NCBI GenBank assembly: GCA_029257045.1
Contig: JARIDB010000017.1
Location: 1-36,162 of the forward strand
Reading direction: 5' to 3'
Length of the DNA: 36,162 bases
Source: Clostridium sp.
GTDB taxonomy: Bacteria; Bacillota; Clostridia; Clostridiales; Clostridiaceae
The notes beneath the pieces were generated by a model. It saw nothing but the letters and a program-made list of their open reading frames with translations. It ran no database searches and was not told the DNA's origin. Positions within the stretch are counted from its first letter, which is position 1. Every line of letters begins with the position of its first letter. Position numbers and translations under genes: made by a program. Shown piece after piece: positions 1 to 8,106 of the stretch.

Positions 1-29
1 AATTATATAGATGGAGTGTGTTTAATATT

Positions 30-337
30 ATGATAAAACTTGAAAAGTTTAGTTGTGAAGAAATTACACAATTAATTTCCTGGATTCCTAATAAAGAATT
101 CTTACTTCAATGGATATGTCCCTCACATACACTTCAATTGCTAGAACAACAACTTCAAGATGATATAAATATGATGATAAAATAAGACTCAACAAGTTAA
201 TGTTTAGTGAAAAACTAACTAAAAGCAATTAATCAATAGGTCATATTCAGTTATTAGGGATAGATAGAGTAAATATGTCTGCTAGAATATGCAGAGTTAT
301 CGTAGGAAAAGAAGAAAATAGAAATAATGGTATATAG
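30..337 (+). pseudogene. Decayed GNAT acetyltransferase
   Basis: A broken GNAT-family N-acetyltransferase gene. A reading frame opens with ATG at 30 and ends at TAA 183-185; its 51 residues contain the motif LISWIPNKEFLLQW, typical of the N-terminus of one GNAT subfamily. Homology resumes in another frame. From about 182 it reads IRLNKLMF, meets a stop at 230-232, then continues at 236-334 with IGHIQLLGIDRVNMSARICR and a VIVGKEENRNNGI stretch (the central strands and start of the acetyl-CoA loop), ending at TAG 335-337. The C-terminal third is absent. There is thus at least one frameshift, one internal stop and a truncation, so no active enzyme is expected. Family assignment rests on motif recall, not on an alignment search. 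Confidence 0.7.
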
Positions 338-440
338 AATATATTTAATAATAAGGAGGTTATAGAGATATAATAATATGTTTTTATATATGATATGTAT
401 AGAAACATAATTAATAAATATAGTATAATAAATAATAAAT

Positions 441-470
441 TTGATAATGATAGTAAGTTCATGTTAAAAT
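441..470 (+). promoter_or_regulatory. Probable promoter of the CNNM/CorC-like gene
   Basis: TTGATA (441-446) and TAAAAT (465-470) lie 18 bases apart, and the -10 carries an extended TG two bases upstream. This fits a sigma-A promoter about 35 bases before the gene at 506. The rest of the stretch from 338 to 505 is AT-rich with no gene that I can support. Confidence 0.45.
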
Positions 471-505
471 GATAATACTATAAAATTTTAAGGAGAATGT
501 AAAAC

Positions 506-1813
506 ATGGAAGGAAGCCCCGGGAGTAGTTTTATTTTAATTTTTATTTTAGTTGGAGTTAATGCATTTTTTGCCTCAGCAGAAATGGCAATTGTATCTTT
601 AAATAAAACAAAGATAAACATTTTAGCAGAGGAAGGAAATAAAAAGGCAGTATTATTAAAGGGTATTATTAAGGAACCTAATAATTTCTTATCAACAATT
701 CAAGTTGGTATAACATTCGCAGGATTCTTTGCTTCAGCATCTGCTGCAACCTCAATTTCAGTAGGGTTTGCAAGGTTTTTAAAAGGATTTAATATACCTT
801 ATAGTGAAAGTGTAGCTTTAATTGCAATAACTTTATTAATAGCTTATTTAACTTTAGTATTAGGAGAATTGGTTCCAAAGAGGATAGCTCTTCAAAATGC
901 TGAAAAAGTAGCTATGAGTTCAATAAAAATAATAATATTTGTATCAAAGATAACTAAACCCTTTGTATGGTTTTTATCTTTCTCAACAAATTCAATTATA
1001 AAATTGCTCGGATTTAAAACTGAAGGCATTGAAGAACAAATTTCAAGAGAGGAAATAAGAAGCCTAATTGAGATTGGTGAAGAGACTGGTGCTATTAACG
1101 AAGCTGAAAGAGATATGATAGATGGTATAATCGAATTTGATGATACAGCTGCAAAGAGCATTATGACACCAAGAACAGAAACTTTCATGCTTAATGTTGA
1201 AGATAATATAAAAGAATGTATTAATGAGATCTTAGAAGAAAACTTTTCTAGAATACCTATATATGAAGATGAAATTGATAATGTTGTAGGGATTTTACAT
1301 ATGAAAGACCTGTTTGCTAGCATAGTTGAAAAAGGTATTGAAAATGTAAAAATTAGAGATCTTATAAAAGATCCATATTTCTTTATTGAAACAAAGAATA
1401 TAGATGACTTATTTAAAAAGCTTAAAGAAAAGAAAATGTATGTAGCTATGTTAATTGATGAATATGGTGGTTTTTCAGGTATAGTTACAATGGAAGATAT
1501 TATAGAAGAAGTAATGGGTGAAATATTAGATGAATATGATGATACCCATCAGGAGATAGAAAAAATAGATAATGAAAACTATATTGTAAGTGGATTAATG
1601 GCTATTTCAGATCTAAATGATGATTTAGATATTGAATTAGAATCAGAGGATTCAGATACAATAGGGGGATTATTTATTGAAAAGCTTGGTGAAATACCAA
1701 AGGATACTAAAAATTGTGAAATAATATTAAATAATATTAAACTAAAATTATTGAAATTAGATGATAAGAGAATAGATAAATTACATTTAATGATAAATCA
1801 TCAAAATCAGTAA
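506..1813 (+). CDS. Hemolysin-family (CNNM/CorC-type) membrane protein with CBS domains
   Basis: A 435-residue membrane protein of the DUF21/CNNM family, often annotated as hemolysin C or CorC-like. Members such as MpfA and PaeA act in magnesium or cation export; the substrate here is not shown by sequence. Residues about 8-185 form the DUF21 membrane domain, with hydrophobic segments and the characteristic LVLGELVPKRIALQ motif. Residues about 200-335 hold a pair of CBS domains (SIMTPRTET, IDEYGGFSGIVTMEDIIEE), which usually bind adenine nucleotides. The last 90 residues are the CorC_HlyC transporter-associated domain. Start ATG at 506 follows an AAGGAG site at 491-496. It appears monocistronic, followed by a hairpin-rich spacer. 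Length is normal for the family. Confidence 0.9.
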   Translation: MEGSPGSSFILIFILVGVNAFFASAEMAIVSLNKTKINILAEEGNKKAVLLKGIIKEPNNFLSTIQVGITFAGFFASASAATSISVGFARFLKGFNIPYSESVALIAITLLIAYLTLVLGELVPKRIALQNAEKVAMSSIKIIIFVSKITKPFVWFLSFSTNSIIKLLGFKTEGIEEQISREEIRSLIEIGEETGAINEAERDMIDGIIEFDDTAAKSIMTPRTETFMLNVEDNIKECINEILEENFSRIPIYEDEIDNVVGILHMKDLFASIVEKGIENVKIRDLIKDPYFFIETKNIDDLFKKLKEKKMYVAMLIDEYGGFSGIVTMEDIIEEVMGEILDEYDDTHQEIEKIDNENYIVSGLMAISDLNDDLDIELESEDSDTIGGLFIEKLGEIPKDTKNCEIILNNIKLKLLKLDDKRIDKLHLMINHQNQ

Positions 1814-1820
1814 AAAGATG

Positions 1821-1881
1821 AACATATAATAGTTTGCTTATGACCTCGCTAGCTCGAAGTCATCACAAACTATTATATGTT
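1821..1881. repeat. Palindromic interspersed repeat, copy A
   Basis: A 61-nt hairpin with perfect 16-bp arms: AACATATAATAGTTTG at 1821-1836 and CAAACTATTATATGTT at 1866-1881. The inner part TGACCTCG...CGAAGTCA (1841-1862) is itself nearly palindromic. Read on the minus strand, its core resembles copies at 18268-18330 and 31915-31980, and in that orientation the 3' arm is followed by CATCTTTTT, so it could terminate transcription coming from the right. It lies 8 bases after the stop of the CNNM/CorC-like gene. Confidence 0.75.
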
Positions 1882-1899
1882 AACTGTAAACTAAATGAA

Positions 1900-1943
1900 G
1901 AAATTATAATAACTTATTCAAAGGATGAAGTTATTATAATTTC
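1900..1943. repeat. Second palindromic repeat family, copy 1
   Basis: Perfect 14-bp arms GAAATTATAATAAC (1900-1913) and GTTATTATAATTTC (1930-1943) around a 16-nt loop. The same arms recur at 18190-18232, again close to a copy of the 62-nt palindrome. No T-tract follows directly, so a simple terminator role is not obvious. Confidence 0.65.
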
Positions 1944-1953
1944 CTGGAAAATA

Positions 1954-1993
1954 AGTAGTATAGACTTTAATAAGAGCTATACTACTTTTTTTC
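1954..1993 (+). terminator. Rho-independent terminator
   Basis: Perfect 10-bp arms AGTAGTATAG (1954-1963) and CTATACTACT (1977-1986), followed directly by a T-run. This is the strongest plus-strand terminator after the CNNM/CorC-like gene. Confidence 0.75.
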
Positions 1994-2062
1994 ATCTAAA
2001 AATAGGAAACAATAAAAGACTCTTTGAATAAGATGAAATAAAGTAATTTTAGGAGTAAGAGT

Positions 2063-2293
2063 ATGAATGGATATAATCTAGTAATGAAAATACAAGGGAA
2101 AATGCAAGATCCAAATTTTGCAGCAAGGTTCAATAAATTAGTAGAAGAATTTAATTCAATACCTGGAATGCAGGAAGAAGTTATGAAAATAGCTCAAATA
2201 CAAGATGAAAGAAAAAGAGAAAAAGCTTTAGCTAAATTACCTACAAGAGTTAAAAACTTAGTTAGAGAATTAAGTTCTCTTTTAAAAGATTAA
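2063..2293 (+). CDS. Conserved small protein of unknown function
   Basis: A 76-residue soluble protein, rich in Lys and Glu and predicted mostly helical, with the stretch FNKLVEEFNSIPGMQEEVMK. I recognise it only as the kind of small conserved hypothetical seen in clostridia and cannot give a function. There is no signal peptide, membrane segment or cysteine. ATG at 2063 follows AGGAG at 2051-2055. It sits alone between a terminator (1954-1993) and the GX3-repeat gene, 81 bases upstream of the latter. Typical codon use and a good ribosome site support that it is real. Confidence 0.7.
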   Translation: MNGYNLVMKIQGKMQDPNFAARFNKLVEEFNSIPGMQEEVMKIAQIQDERKREKALAKLPTRVKNLVRELSSLLKD

Positions 2294-2374
2294 AAATATT
2301 TTTTTTAATATTAACAAAAGACAACATAAAATCATATATTATGTATTATAACGTAATATAAGGAGATAAAAAAG

Positions 2375-2983
2375 ATGGAAACTAGATATGATTTAACAAA
2401 TGAAAATTTTGAAGAATTCTTAAAAGAAAACTTTAATGAAGAAGATATTCTTAACTATGATTATGAGAATGAAGATTATGAAGAAGAAAATTATTCAGAA
2501 GATTATTCATATTATAACGAAGAAGAAACAGAAGGTGATTATCTAAACATGGATGAAGAAAACTATGAATTAGAAAACTTTGATGCTGAGGAATTCAAAC
2601 ATGATCATGGTTGTAAACCAATTATTGATTGTACAGATTGGTTTAGAAAAGGTCTTAAAAAAGGAATAGAAATTGGTTATGTAAGAGGCTTTAAATGTGG
2701 ATTCGTAAAAGGAAAAGAAGAAGGATTCCATGAAGGTTTTAGAAAAGGTTATAAAAAGGGACTTTGCAAGGCAGAAGAATTAGCAAGAGCTGCTTATGAA
2801 AGAGGCTTAAGAGAAGGATACGAAAGAGGATATAAATGCGGATATAAAGAAGGATACAAGGCTGGATTTAGATGCGGATTTAAAAAAGGATATCAAAGAG
2901 GTTTCCAAGATGGATATCAAAAAGCAGTTAAGGATATTTTATGTTGCTTAAAGAAAAAAAATAATAATAGACGCTGCAGATAA
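2375..2983 (+). CDS. Glycine-periodic (GX3) repeat protein with acidic N-terminus
   Basis: A 202-residue protein of unknown function in two halves. Residues 1-80 are very acidic and Tyr/Asn-rich (Asp/Glu runs), with no signal peptide. Residues about 92-185 consist of two blocks, each with ten glycines spaced every fourth residue. The pattern is G-[aromatic or Leu]-x-[Lys/Arg/Cys/Glu], for example GYKCGYKEGYKAGF. The blocks are separated by a 15-residue spacer containing EELARAAYE. Cysteines flank the repeats (HGCKPIIDC; ILCCLKKK; terminal RRCR). A deca-GX3 motif is known from eukaryotic Yae1/Lto1, but I see no other resemblance. The periodicity predicts a long positively charged helix with a glycine stripe. 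AAGGAG (2360-2365) precedes ATG 2375. A strong terminator follows. Confidence 0.8.
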   Translation: METRYDLTNENFEEFLKENFNEEDILNYDYENEDYEEENYSEDYSYYNEEETEGDYLNMDEENYELENFDAEEFKHDHGCKPIIDCTDWFRKGLKKGIEIGYVRGFKCGFVKGKEEGFHEGFRKGYKKGLCKAEELARAAYERGLREGYERGYKCGYKEGYKAGFRCGFKKGYQRGFQDGYQKAVKDILCCLKKKNNNRRCR

Positions 2984-2999
2984 ATATTAATATAATTTG

Positions 3000-3040
3000 A
3001 AAAAGGACCAGCATAACTAAGGTATGCTGGCCCTTTTTGT
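3000..3040 (+). terminator. Rho-independent terminator after the GX3-repeat gene
   Basis: GGACCAGCAT and ATGCTGGCCC form a GC-rich stem flanked by A and T runs (CCCTTTTTG), 18 bases after the stop codon. The A/T symmetry could let it act in both directions. Confidence 0.85.
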
Positions 3041-3136
3041 TATTTTTCAATTAAATATTTCATATTAATATATATGAATTGAAAAGAATTAATATTATAG
3101 AAAATTGATTTTGAATTTAATCAGGAGTTGATTATT

Positions 3137-3913
3137 ATGGCTGAGTTTAAATTAAGTGAATTTATTGTAAGAATAAATGAAAGTGATAATTATATCATGA
3201 ATAGTTATGAACGATATGCACCATTTATAATTGTATTTATATTAATTATAATTATAGTATTATCTAAAGATATTATTATAATTAATAAGAGATTAGAAAA
3301 GAAAATAAGATATATGGTTTCCTTTATAACTGGAGGGGTATTATGCTTTTATTATTTAGGAAATTGGGTAATACTTGGTATTGATATTAATAATTTACCT
3401 TTTCATTTATGTTATCTTTGCACAATACTTTCTATAATAGTAGGATTAAGTAAAAATAAAAGGATATTTAATTTTATATTAGTTTGCGGATTTATTGGAG
3501 GAATAGGTAGTTTTATTTCTATGGATATATCATTATCTTCAAGTTATTTAAAATATTATAAATTTATTATAAGTCATATAGTTATAATAATGTTGCCTAT
3601 TTATTTTATTGTAATTCATAAATATAAGTTAAAAGTTAAGGATTTATTAGAGGTTTTTATAGAACTAGAAATATTATCTATAATTATGGGCATATTTAAT
3701 AGCCAATTTAAAACAAGTTATTTTTTTGTAAGTTTCACCAGCAATATTGCGGCTAAAGGTACCGTATTAGAAAATATTGGAGAAGGATATAAGTATTTTA
3801 TTAATTTAGAGCTAATGGCAGTATTATATTTTTTTGTAATATTTATATATTTAAAGTTCTTAGAGTTTAAGGAAAGAAAAAAAGAAAGTAATTATAATAT
3901 TGGTAGAGGTTAA
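3137..3913 (+). CDS. YwaF-like (TIGR02206-type) integral membrane protein
   Basis: A 258-residue polytopic membrane protein resembling the Bacillus YwaF / TIGR02206 family, whose function is not established. Evidence is the NNLPFHLCYLCTILSII segment (family pattern LPLHLC) followed by FIGGIGSFISMDIS and a conserved FIISH. About six or seven hydrophobic segments are visible. The reading frame extends to a TTG at 3128, but that codon abuts AGGAG (3123-3127). ATG 3137 has the proper spacing and I take it as the start (MAEFKLSEF). The gene is isolated, with 153 bases of AT-rich DNA before the next gene and no clear terminator. Confidence 0.75.
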   Translation: MAEFKLSEFIVRINESDNYIMNSYERYAPFIIVFILIIIIVLSKDIIIINKRLEKKIRYMVSFITGGVLCFYYLGNWVILGIDINNLPFHLCYLCTILSIIVGLSKNKRIFNFILVCGFIGGIGSFISMDISLSSSYLKYYKFIISHIVIIMLPIYFIVIHKYKLKVKDLLEVFIELEILSIIMGIFNSQFKTSYFFVSFTSNIAAKGTVLENIGEGYKYFINLELMAVLYFFVIFIYLKFLEFKERKKESNYNIGRG

Positions 3914-4066
3914 TACTTATTGAAGGAAGGCTATATATAGTGTAATATAAAGTAAGTTACTTAATTGATTAAAGTTATTTTATAAAATTAAAAATATTAA
4001 ATATATAAAATAAATTTAAAAAGGAAGAAAATTATTAAATTTTAAAGTAATAATTAGGAGGCTCCT

Positions 4067-5239
4067 ATGAAAGTAGATTGGAATAAAAAGTACACAACAA
4101 TAGCTATTTATGGTTTTTTATTAGCTCTATCAATCATGTTAGTTTATTTTTTTATATCTCAGGTTAGTATATTTACAGATAAATTAGATTATATTATCAT
4201 AATTTTGCAACCGTTTATTATAGGTTTTTCAATAGCTTACATTATAAATTTTTTGTTGGATTTTTATGAAAATAAATTTTTTGAAATTAAATATATGAAG
4301 AAACTTAAATTGGAATCTACAAAAGGAATAAGTATATTTTTATCTTATTTAACAGCGATATTAATACTTTCTCTTGTAATTAAGTTTTTATTTCCTCAGG
4401 TTATGGGAAGTATAATGGGGCTTGTAAATGATATTCCTAGATATATTAATACTGCAAATAAGTTTGCAAATGAATTAATTGATAATTTGAGTATAAGCCC
4501 AGAAAATTCAAACCTCATAATGGAAAATTTTAATAAAGCTGTAGATTATATTATTAAATTTGTTACAAATTTAATGCCAGCTTTAGGACTCTTTATAGGA
4601 AACACAATTTCAGGAATATGGAATATGGTTCTTGGTATTATAGTATCAATTTATCTTCTAATAGATAAGGAAAAACTTTGTGCTTTAGGTAAAAAAATTA
4701 CTTATGCCTTATTAAAGGAAAAACACGCTAATTACATGGTAGAATTAGTACATAAAAGCAATTACACTTTGGGTAGGTTCATAATAGGAAAGATAATTGA
4801 TTCTGCAATAATAGGAGTTTTAACATTTATAGTTCTTACAATTTTTAAAATGCCTTATTCCATATTAATATCTTTTATAATTTCAATAACAAACATAATA
4901 CCTTTCTTTGGACCATTTATCGGAGCTATTCCATCTTTTATAATAATATTATTTATATCACCTATTAAGGCTTTATGGTTCTTAGTTATCATATTTGTAA
5001 TACAACAAATAGATGGAAATTTTATTGGACCTAAGATACTTGGAGACAGCATTGGAATATCAGCTTTTTGGATACTATTTTCAATTTTGGTTGCAGGAAA
5101 GGTTTTAGGACTTTTAGGAATGGTAATAGGGGTTCCTTTATTCGCTATAGTTTACTCTATAATTAAAGATATGATAGAGGGTAGATTAAAGGCAAAGGGA
5201 TTAAATACTAATACAAGTGATTATATTAATAAAAAATAA
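4067..5239 (+). CDS. AI-2E family transporter
   Basis: A 390-residue membrane protein of the AI-2E transporter family (UPF0118, PF01594). Members are proposed exporters of small molecules or Na+/H+ antiporters; despite the name, autoinducer-2 transport is not proven for most. About eight membrane segments are visible. The family-typical C-terminal region contains NIIPFFGPFIGAIPS at about residue 278 and IQQIDGNFIGPKILGDSIG at about 313-331. ATG 4067 is preceded by TAGGAGG at 4055-4061. Length is normal. Single gene followed by a strong terminator. Confidence 0.9.
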   Translation: MKVDWNKKYTTIAIYGFLLALSIMLVYFFISQVSIFTDKLDYIIIILQPFIIGFSIAYIINFLLDFYENKFFEIKYMKKLKLESTKGISIFLSYLTAILILSLVIKFLFPQVMGSIMGLVNDIPRYINTANKFANELIDNLSISPENSNLIMENFNKAVDYIIKFVTNLMPALGLFIGNTISGIWNMVLGIIVSIYLLIDKEKLCALGKKITYALLKEKHANYMVELVHKSNYTLGRFIIGKIIDSAIIGVLTFIVLTIFKMPYSILISFIISITNIIPFFGPFIGAIPSFIIILFISPIKALWFLVIIFVIQQIDGNFIGPKILGDSIGISAFWILFSILVAGKVLGLLGMVIGVPLFAIVYSIIKDMIEGRLKAKGLNTNTSDYINKK

Positions 5240-5259
5240 GAATATAAATTTAAAATTAG

Positions 5260-5290
5260 AAAAAGAGTTGCAATTGCAACTCTTTTTTTA
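5260..5290 (+). terminator. Rho-independent terminator after the AI-2E gene
   Basis: The perfect palindrome AAAAAGAGTTGCAA / TTGCAACTCTTTTT (5260-5287), then more T. It lies between convergent genes and may serve both strands. Confidence 0.8.
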
Positions 5291-5348
5291 ATTTTTAGAG
5301 CATTATAATAACTCTCCTTGTGGATAAGATATTATATATTCACCTTTT

Positions 5349-6158
5349 TTACCAGCTTCCAGAGGAGCCACCGCCACCGGAGGAACCGCCACCAAAGCCA
5401 CCACCTCCGAAGCCGCCGCCACCACGGCCACCGCCACCTCTTGGACCATTACGATTATTAAATAACATTGAGTACATTAGTATCTTAAATATAGAAGAAG
5501 TAACCCTACCTCTATTAATAAGTAAATCAAGTAAGAATAAAAAGAAAATAAATCCTAAAGAAATTTTATTCTTTAAAGGCATTTGAGTATTATTACTTGA
5601 ATTAGAATTAGATAAATCAATATTTAATGTTTTATCTAGTGTAACAGAATATTCTTTAGCAATTAAATCTGAAAAAGCACTATAACTATTTAGTAAGCCA
5701 GTACCATAATTATTGTTCTTAAATTCTGGTGTTGCAAGATCACGCATTATTCTTCCGCTACTTGCATCAGTTATAGCACCTTCCAGGCCTCTACCAACTT
5801 CAACTTTCCAGTTCCTATCTTTTATAGCAAGTAGAATTAAAAGTCCATTATCTTTATCTTTATTTCCAATTCCCCAAGTTCTAAATAATTTATTAGCATA
5901 ATCTGTAATTGGAATATTGTTTGTAGAATCGATAATAACAACAGTAGCCTCAGCACCGGTTTTATCATATAATTCTTTACCAATAGATATTATTTGTTCC
6001 TTTTCTTCAGTAGTAAGTAAATTAACATAGTCATTTACATATTTATACTGTGTAGGAGTAGGGTAAGTAGTATCAGCAAAAACAATATTATTAAATGATA
6101 GTAAAGCTAATACAAATATTAAAATAAAGCTTTTTACTTTAATAAATAGCTTATTCAT
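5349..6158 (-). CDS. TPM-domain (YgcG-like) secreted membrane protein with Gly-rich tail
   Basis: A 269-residue exported protein of the TPM_phosphatase/YgcG family (PF04536). It has a signal peptide (cleavage predicted after VFA, about residue 28), then an extracellular TPM domain at about residues 35-165 with YVNDYVNLLTTEEKEQI and WKVEVGRGLEGAITD. A membrane segment follows at about 200-216, and the tail is almost purely Gly/Ser/Arg, ending GSW. Such tails are common in this family. It starts 2 bases after the stop of lemA, so the two are translationally linked. LemA and TPM proteins commonly pair; their shared role at the membrane is poorly defined. The proline-rich frame on the opposite strand is only the complement of the Gly codons. 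Confidence 0.88.
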   Translation of the reverse strand: MNKLFIKVKSFILIFVLALLSFNNIVFADTTYPTPTQYKYVNDYVNLLTTEEKEQIISIGKELYDKTGAEATVVIIDSTNNIPITDYANKLFRTWGIGNKDKDNGLLILLAIKDRNWKVEVGRGLEGAITDASSGRIMRDLATPEFKNNNYGTGLLNSYSAFSDLIAKEYSVTLDKTLNIDLSNSNSSNNTQMPLKNKISLGFIFFLFLLDLLINRGRVTSSIFKILMYSMLFNNRNGPRGGGGRGGGGFGGGGFGGGSSGGGGSSGSW

Positions 6159-6160
6159 AA

Positions 6161-6730
6161 TTAACGATTAAAATCTACTTTTGGAACTTCTGAAGCACCA
6201 TCAGCAGCTTTATAAAGTGGTTTTTCATCAAAGTTAAACATTGAGGCTAATATATTTGTTGGAAACTTTCTTCTTTTAGTGTTATATGCTGTTGTAGATT
6301 GATTATAATCTTGTCTTGCAATGGCAATTCTATTTTCTGTACCTGCAAGTTCATCTGATAGAGCTATAAAATTCTCATTAGATTTCAAAGTAGGATACTG
6401 CTCTACAACTACTAATAATCTTGATAAAGCACCAGTTAACTGGGAGTCAGCATTTGCTTGATCTGTAACATTTGTTGCACCAGATAATTTACTTCTTGCC
6501 TCAGCAATCTCAGTAAATATTTCCTTTTCTTGTGACGCATAACCTTGCACTGTGCTAACTAAATTAGGTATTAGATCAGACCTTCTTTGAAGGTTCGTAT
6601 CAATATTGGATGAGGCATTTGCAACCTTTTGATCTAAAGATACTAAATTGTTATATCCAGAAACTATTGGAAAGGTTATAACAATTATTACAGCTAAGAT
6701 TATTAATAAAGTTTTAAAATTTTTTTTCAT
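6161..6730 (-). CDS. lemA: LemA family membrane protein
   Basis: A 189-residue LemA-family protein (PF04011). It has an N-terminal membrane anchor (about residues 7-27) followed by a helical coiled domain, with the family signature NLQRRSDLIPNLVSTVQGYA at about residues 46-65 and EIAEARSKLSGA after it. It ends in the typical Asn-x-x-Phe-x-x-x-Pro region (FPTNILASMFNF). Length matches the family. It is the first gene of a two-gene operon with the TPM-domain gene. The GAGAGGAG site lies about 8 bases before ATG. Function is unclear; homologues are linked to membrane or phospholipid stress. Confidence 0.9.
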   Translation of the reverse strand: MKKNFKTLLIILAVIIVITFPIVSGYNNLVSLDQKVANASSNIDTNLQRRSDLIPNLVSTVQGYASQEKEIFTEIAEARSKLSGATNVTDQANADSQLTGALSRLLVVVEQYPTLKSNENFIALSDELAGTENRIAIARQDYNQSTTAYNTKRRKFPTNILASMFNFDEKPLYKAADGASEVPKVDFNR

Positions 6731-6755
6731 AAAAACAACTCCTCTCTTACTATAT

Positions 6756-6785
6756 ATTATATCATTTAAATTATATGATATGTAA
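6756..6785 (-). promoter_or_regulatory. Probable promoter of the lemA operon
   Basis: On the minus strand, TTACAT (6785-6780) and TATAAT (6761-6756) are 18 bases apart, 26 bases upstream of the lemA start. A weak -35 but a consensus -10. Confidence 0.4.
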
Positions 6786-6870
6786 GATATATATCATGCA
6801 ACTAAATAGTTAACAAATTATTAAAAAGTTATTAATAAATATAAAATAAGAAAAAATCAAAGAATTTCGA

Positions 6871-6942
6871 TATAATAGTGAAGTTTTTTATATGGATATT
6901 AAAGGTATAAGAATCTATAATTATAAATGTAAACGATAATCA
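6871..6942 (+). promoter_or_regulatory. mgl promoter region with cre-like site
   Basis: TATAAT at 6871-6876 is a consensus -10 with no good -35. TGTAAACGATAATCA at 6928-6942 resembles a CcpA catabolite-responsive element but carries one extra base on its right side. It lies downstream of the -10 and 34 bases before mglB, a place where a roadblock operator would act. Catabolite control would suit a galactose transporter; this is an inference. Confidence 0.35.
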
Positions 6943-6976
6943 ACTATATAAATTAGAAAAGGTGGAGGGTTAATTT

Positions 6977-8023
6977 ATGAAAAAAGTAAAAAAAATATTA
7001 ACTATGACAGTTGCTACAATGATGTTAGCAGCAACATTTGTTGGTTGTGGAAGTAAACCAGTAGAAAATACTAACAAAGGTGGAGAAAAAGGAAAGGCTC
7101 TTAAAGTTGGAGTATTATTATACAAATTTGATGATACTTATATATCAACTGTAAGACAAAGCTTACAAGATCTTCAAGCTAAAAATAAAGGCGAAATTGA
7201 ATTTGAGTTTTATGATGGAAAAGGTGACCAAGCTACTCAAAATGATGCTATAGATACAGTTATTCAAAAGGACGTGGATTTACTATTAGTAAACCTAGTT
7301 GATACAGGAGCAGCTCAAACTGTAATTGATAAGATTAAAGCAGCGGACAAACCTGTAGTTCTATTTAATAGAGAACCAGCAGTAGAAACTATTAAATCTT
7401 ATGATAAGGCAGTATTTGTAGGAACAAATGCTAAAGAAGCAGGGGTTATGCAAGGAAACATATTAACAGATTTATGGAATAAAGATAAAACTATTCTTGA
7501 TAAAAATGGAGATGGAAAAATTCAATACGTTATGTTACAAGGTGAACCTGACAATCCAGAAGCTGTAGCTAGAACTAAATTCTCAGTTTCAACTTTAGTA
7601 GATAATAAAATTGAAGTAGAAGAATTAGCATTACAAGTTTGTAACTGGGATCAAGCATTAGCTCAAAATGCTACTGAAGCATGGTTTGCTAATTATGGAG
7701 ATAAAATAGAAGCTGTTATAGCTAACAATGATGGTATGGCTTTAGGTGGTATTGCAGCTCTACAAGCTCAAGGTTATAACAATGGTGATGCAACTAAAAC
7801 TATCACAGTAGTTGGTGTTGATGCTACTGCAGCAGCACAAGATTATATTGCAAAAGGATTTATGATTGGATCAGTTCTTCAAGATGCACCAGCAATGGCT
7901 GAAGCTTTATATACAGCTGGTATGAACTTAGCTAATGGCAAAAAAGCTATTGATGGAAGTTCATATAAGTTTGATGATTCAGGAGTTGCAATACGTATTC
8001 CTTACAAAGAATTCCTAAAATAA
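6977..8023 (+). CDS. mglB: Galactose/methyl-galactoside-binding lipoprotein MglB
   Basis: A 348-residue substrate-binding lipoprotein of the MglABC sugar importer. The lipoprotein signal ends at Cys24 (FVGC). The mature part matches E. coli galactose/glucose-binding protein throughout: YKFDD at 49-53, NLVD at 106-109, the calcium loop DKNGDGKIQ at 175-183, a conserved Trp in CNWDQA, NNDGMALGG from 250 and VVGVDA. Several ligand positions differ: Tyr55 for Phe16, Asn193 for His152 and Glu195 for Asp154 (E. coli mature numbering), so sugar preference may be altered. Start ATG 6977 follows GGTGGAGGG. It is first in the operon; a strong hairpin separates it from mglA and probably keeps MglB in excess. 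Confidence 0.93.
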   Translation: MKKVKKILTMTVATMMLAATFVGCGSKPVENTNKGGEKGKALKVGVLLYKFDDTYISTVRQSLQDLQAKNKGEIEFEFYDGKGDQATQNDAIDTVIQKDVDLLLVNLVDTGAAQTVIDKIKAADKPVVLFNREPAVETIKSYDKAVFVGTNAKEAGVMQGNILTDLWNKDKTILDKNGDGKIQYVMLQGEPDNPEAVARTKFSVSTLVDNKIEVEELALQVCNWDQALAQNATEAWFANYGDKIEAVIANNDGMALGGIAALQAQGYNNGDATKTITVVGVDATAAAQDYIAKGFMIGSVLQDAPAMAEALYTAGMNLANGKKAIDGSSYKFDDSGVAIRIPYKEFLK

Positions 8024-8043
8024 TATATATAAAAAGTTTTCCT

Positions 8044-8076
8044 ATAAACTGCATAGTAAGTTACTATGCAGTTTAT
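8044..8076 (+). promoter_or_regulatory. mglB-mglA intergenic stem-loop
   Basis: ATAAACTGCATAGTAA (8044-8059) and TTACTATGCAGTTTAT (8061-8076) are perfectly complementary, and no T-run follows. It lies 21 bases after the mglB stop. Such hairpins commonly stabilise the upstream mRNA, giving more binding protein than ATPase and permease. Confidence 0.7.
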
Positions 8077-8106
8077 CAAATAATTTGAAAAGTGGTGAGG
8101 TAGGTT

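Noticed and set aside
247-462. Reverse-strand hydrophobic 71-residue frame
   Set aside because: It lies over the decayed GNAT gene and AT-rich DNA; its hydrophobic look comes from A/T-rich codons and there is no ribosome site.
1834-2031. 65-residue plus-strand frame
   Set aside because: It is made of three consecutive hairpins and a terminator; the start lies inside palindrome copy A and no ribosome site precedes it.
5320-5586. Proline-rich plus-strand frame
   Set aside because: The complement of the Gly-rich tail of the TPM-domain protein; no ribosome site.
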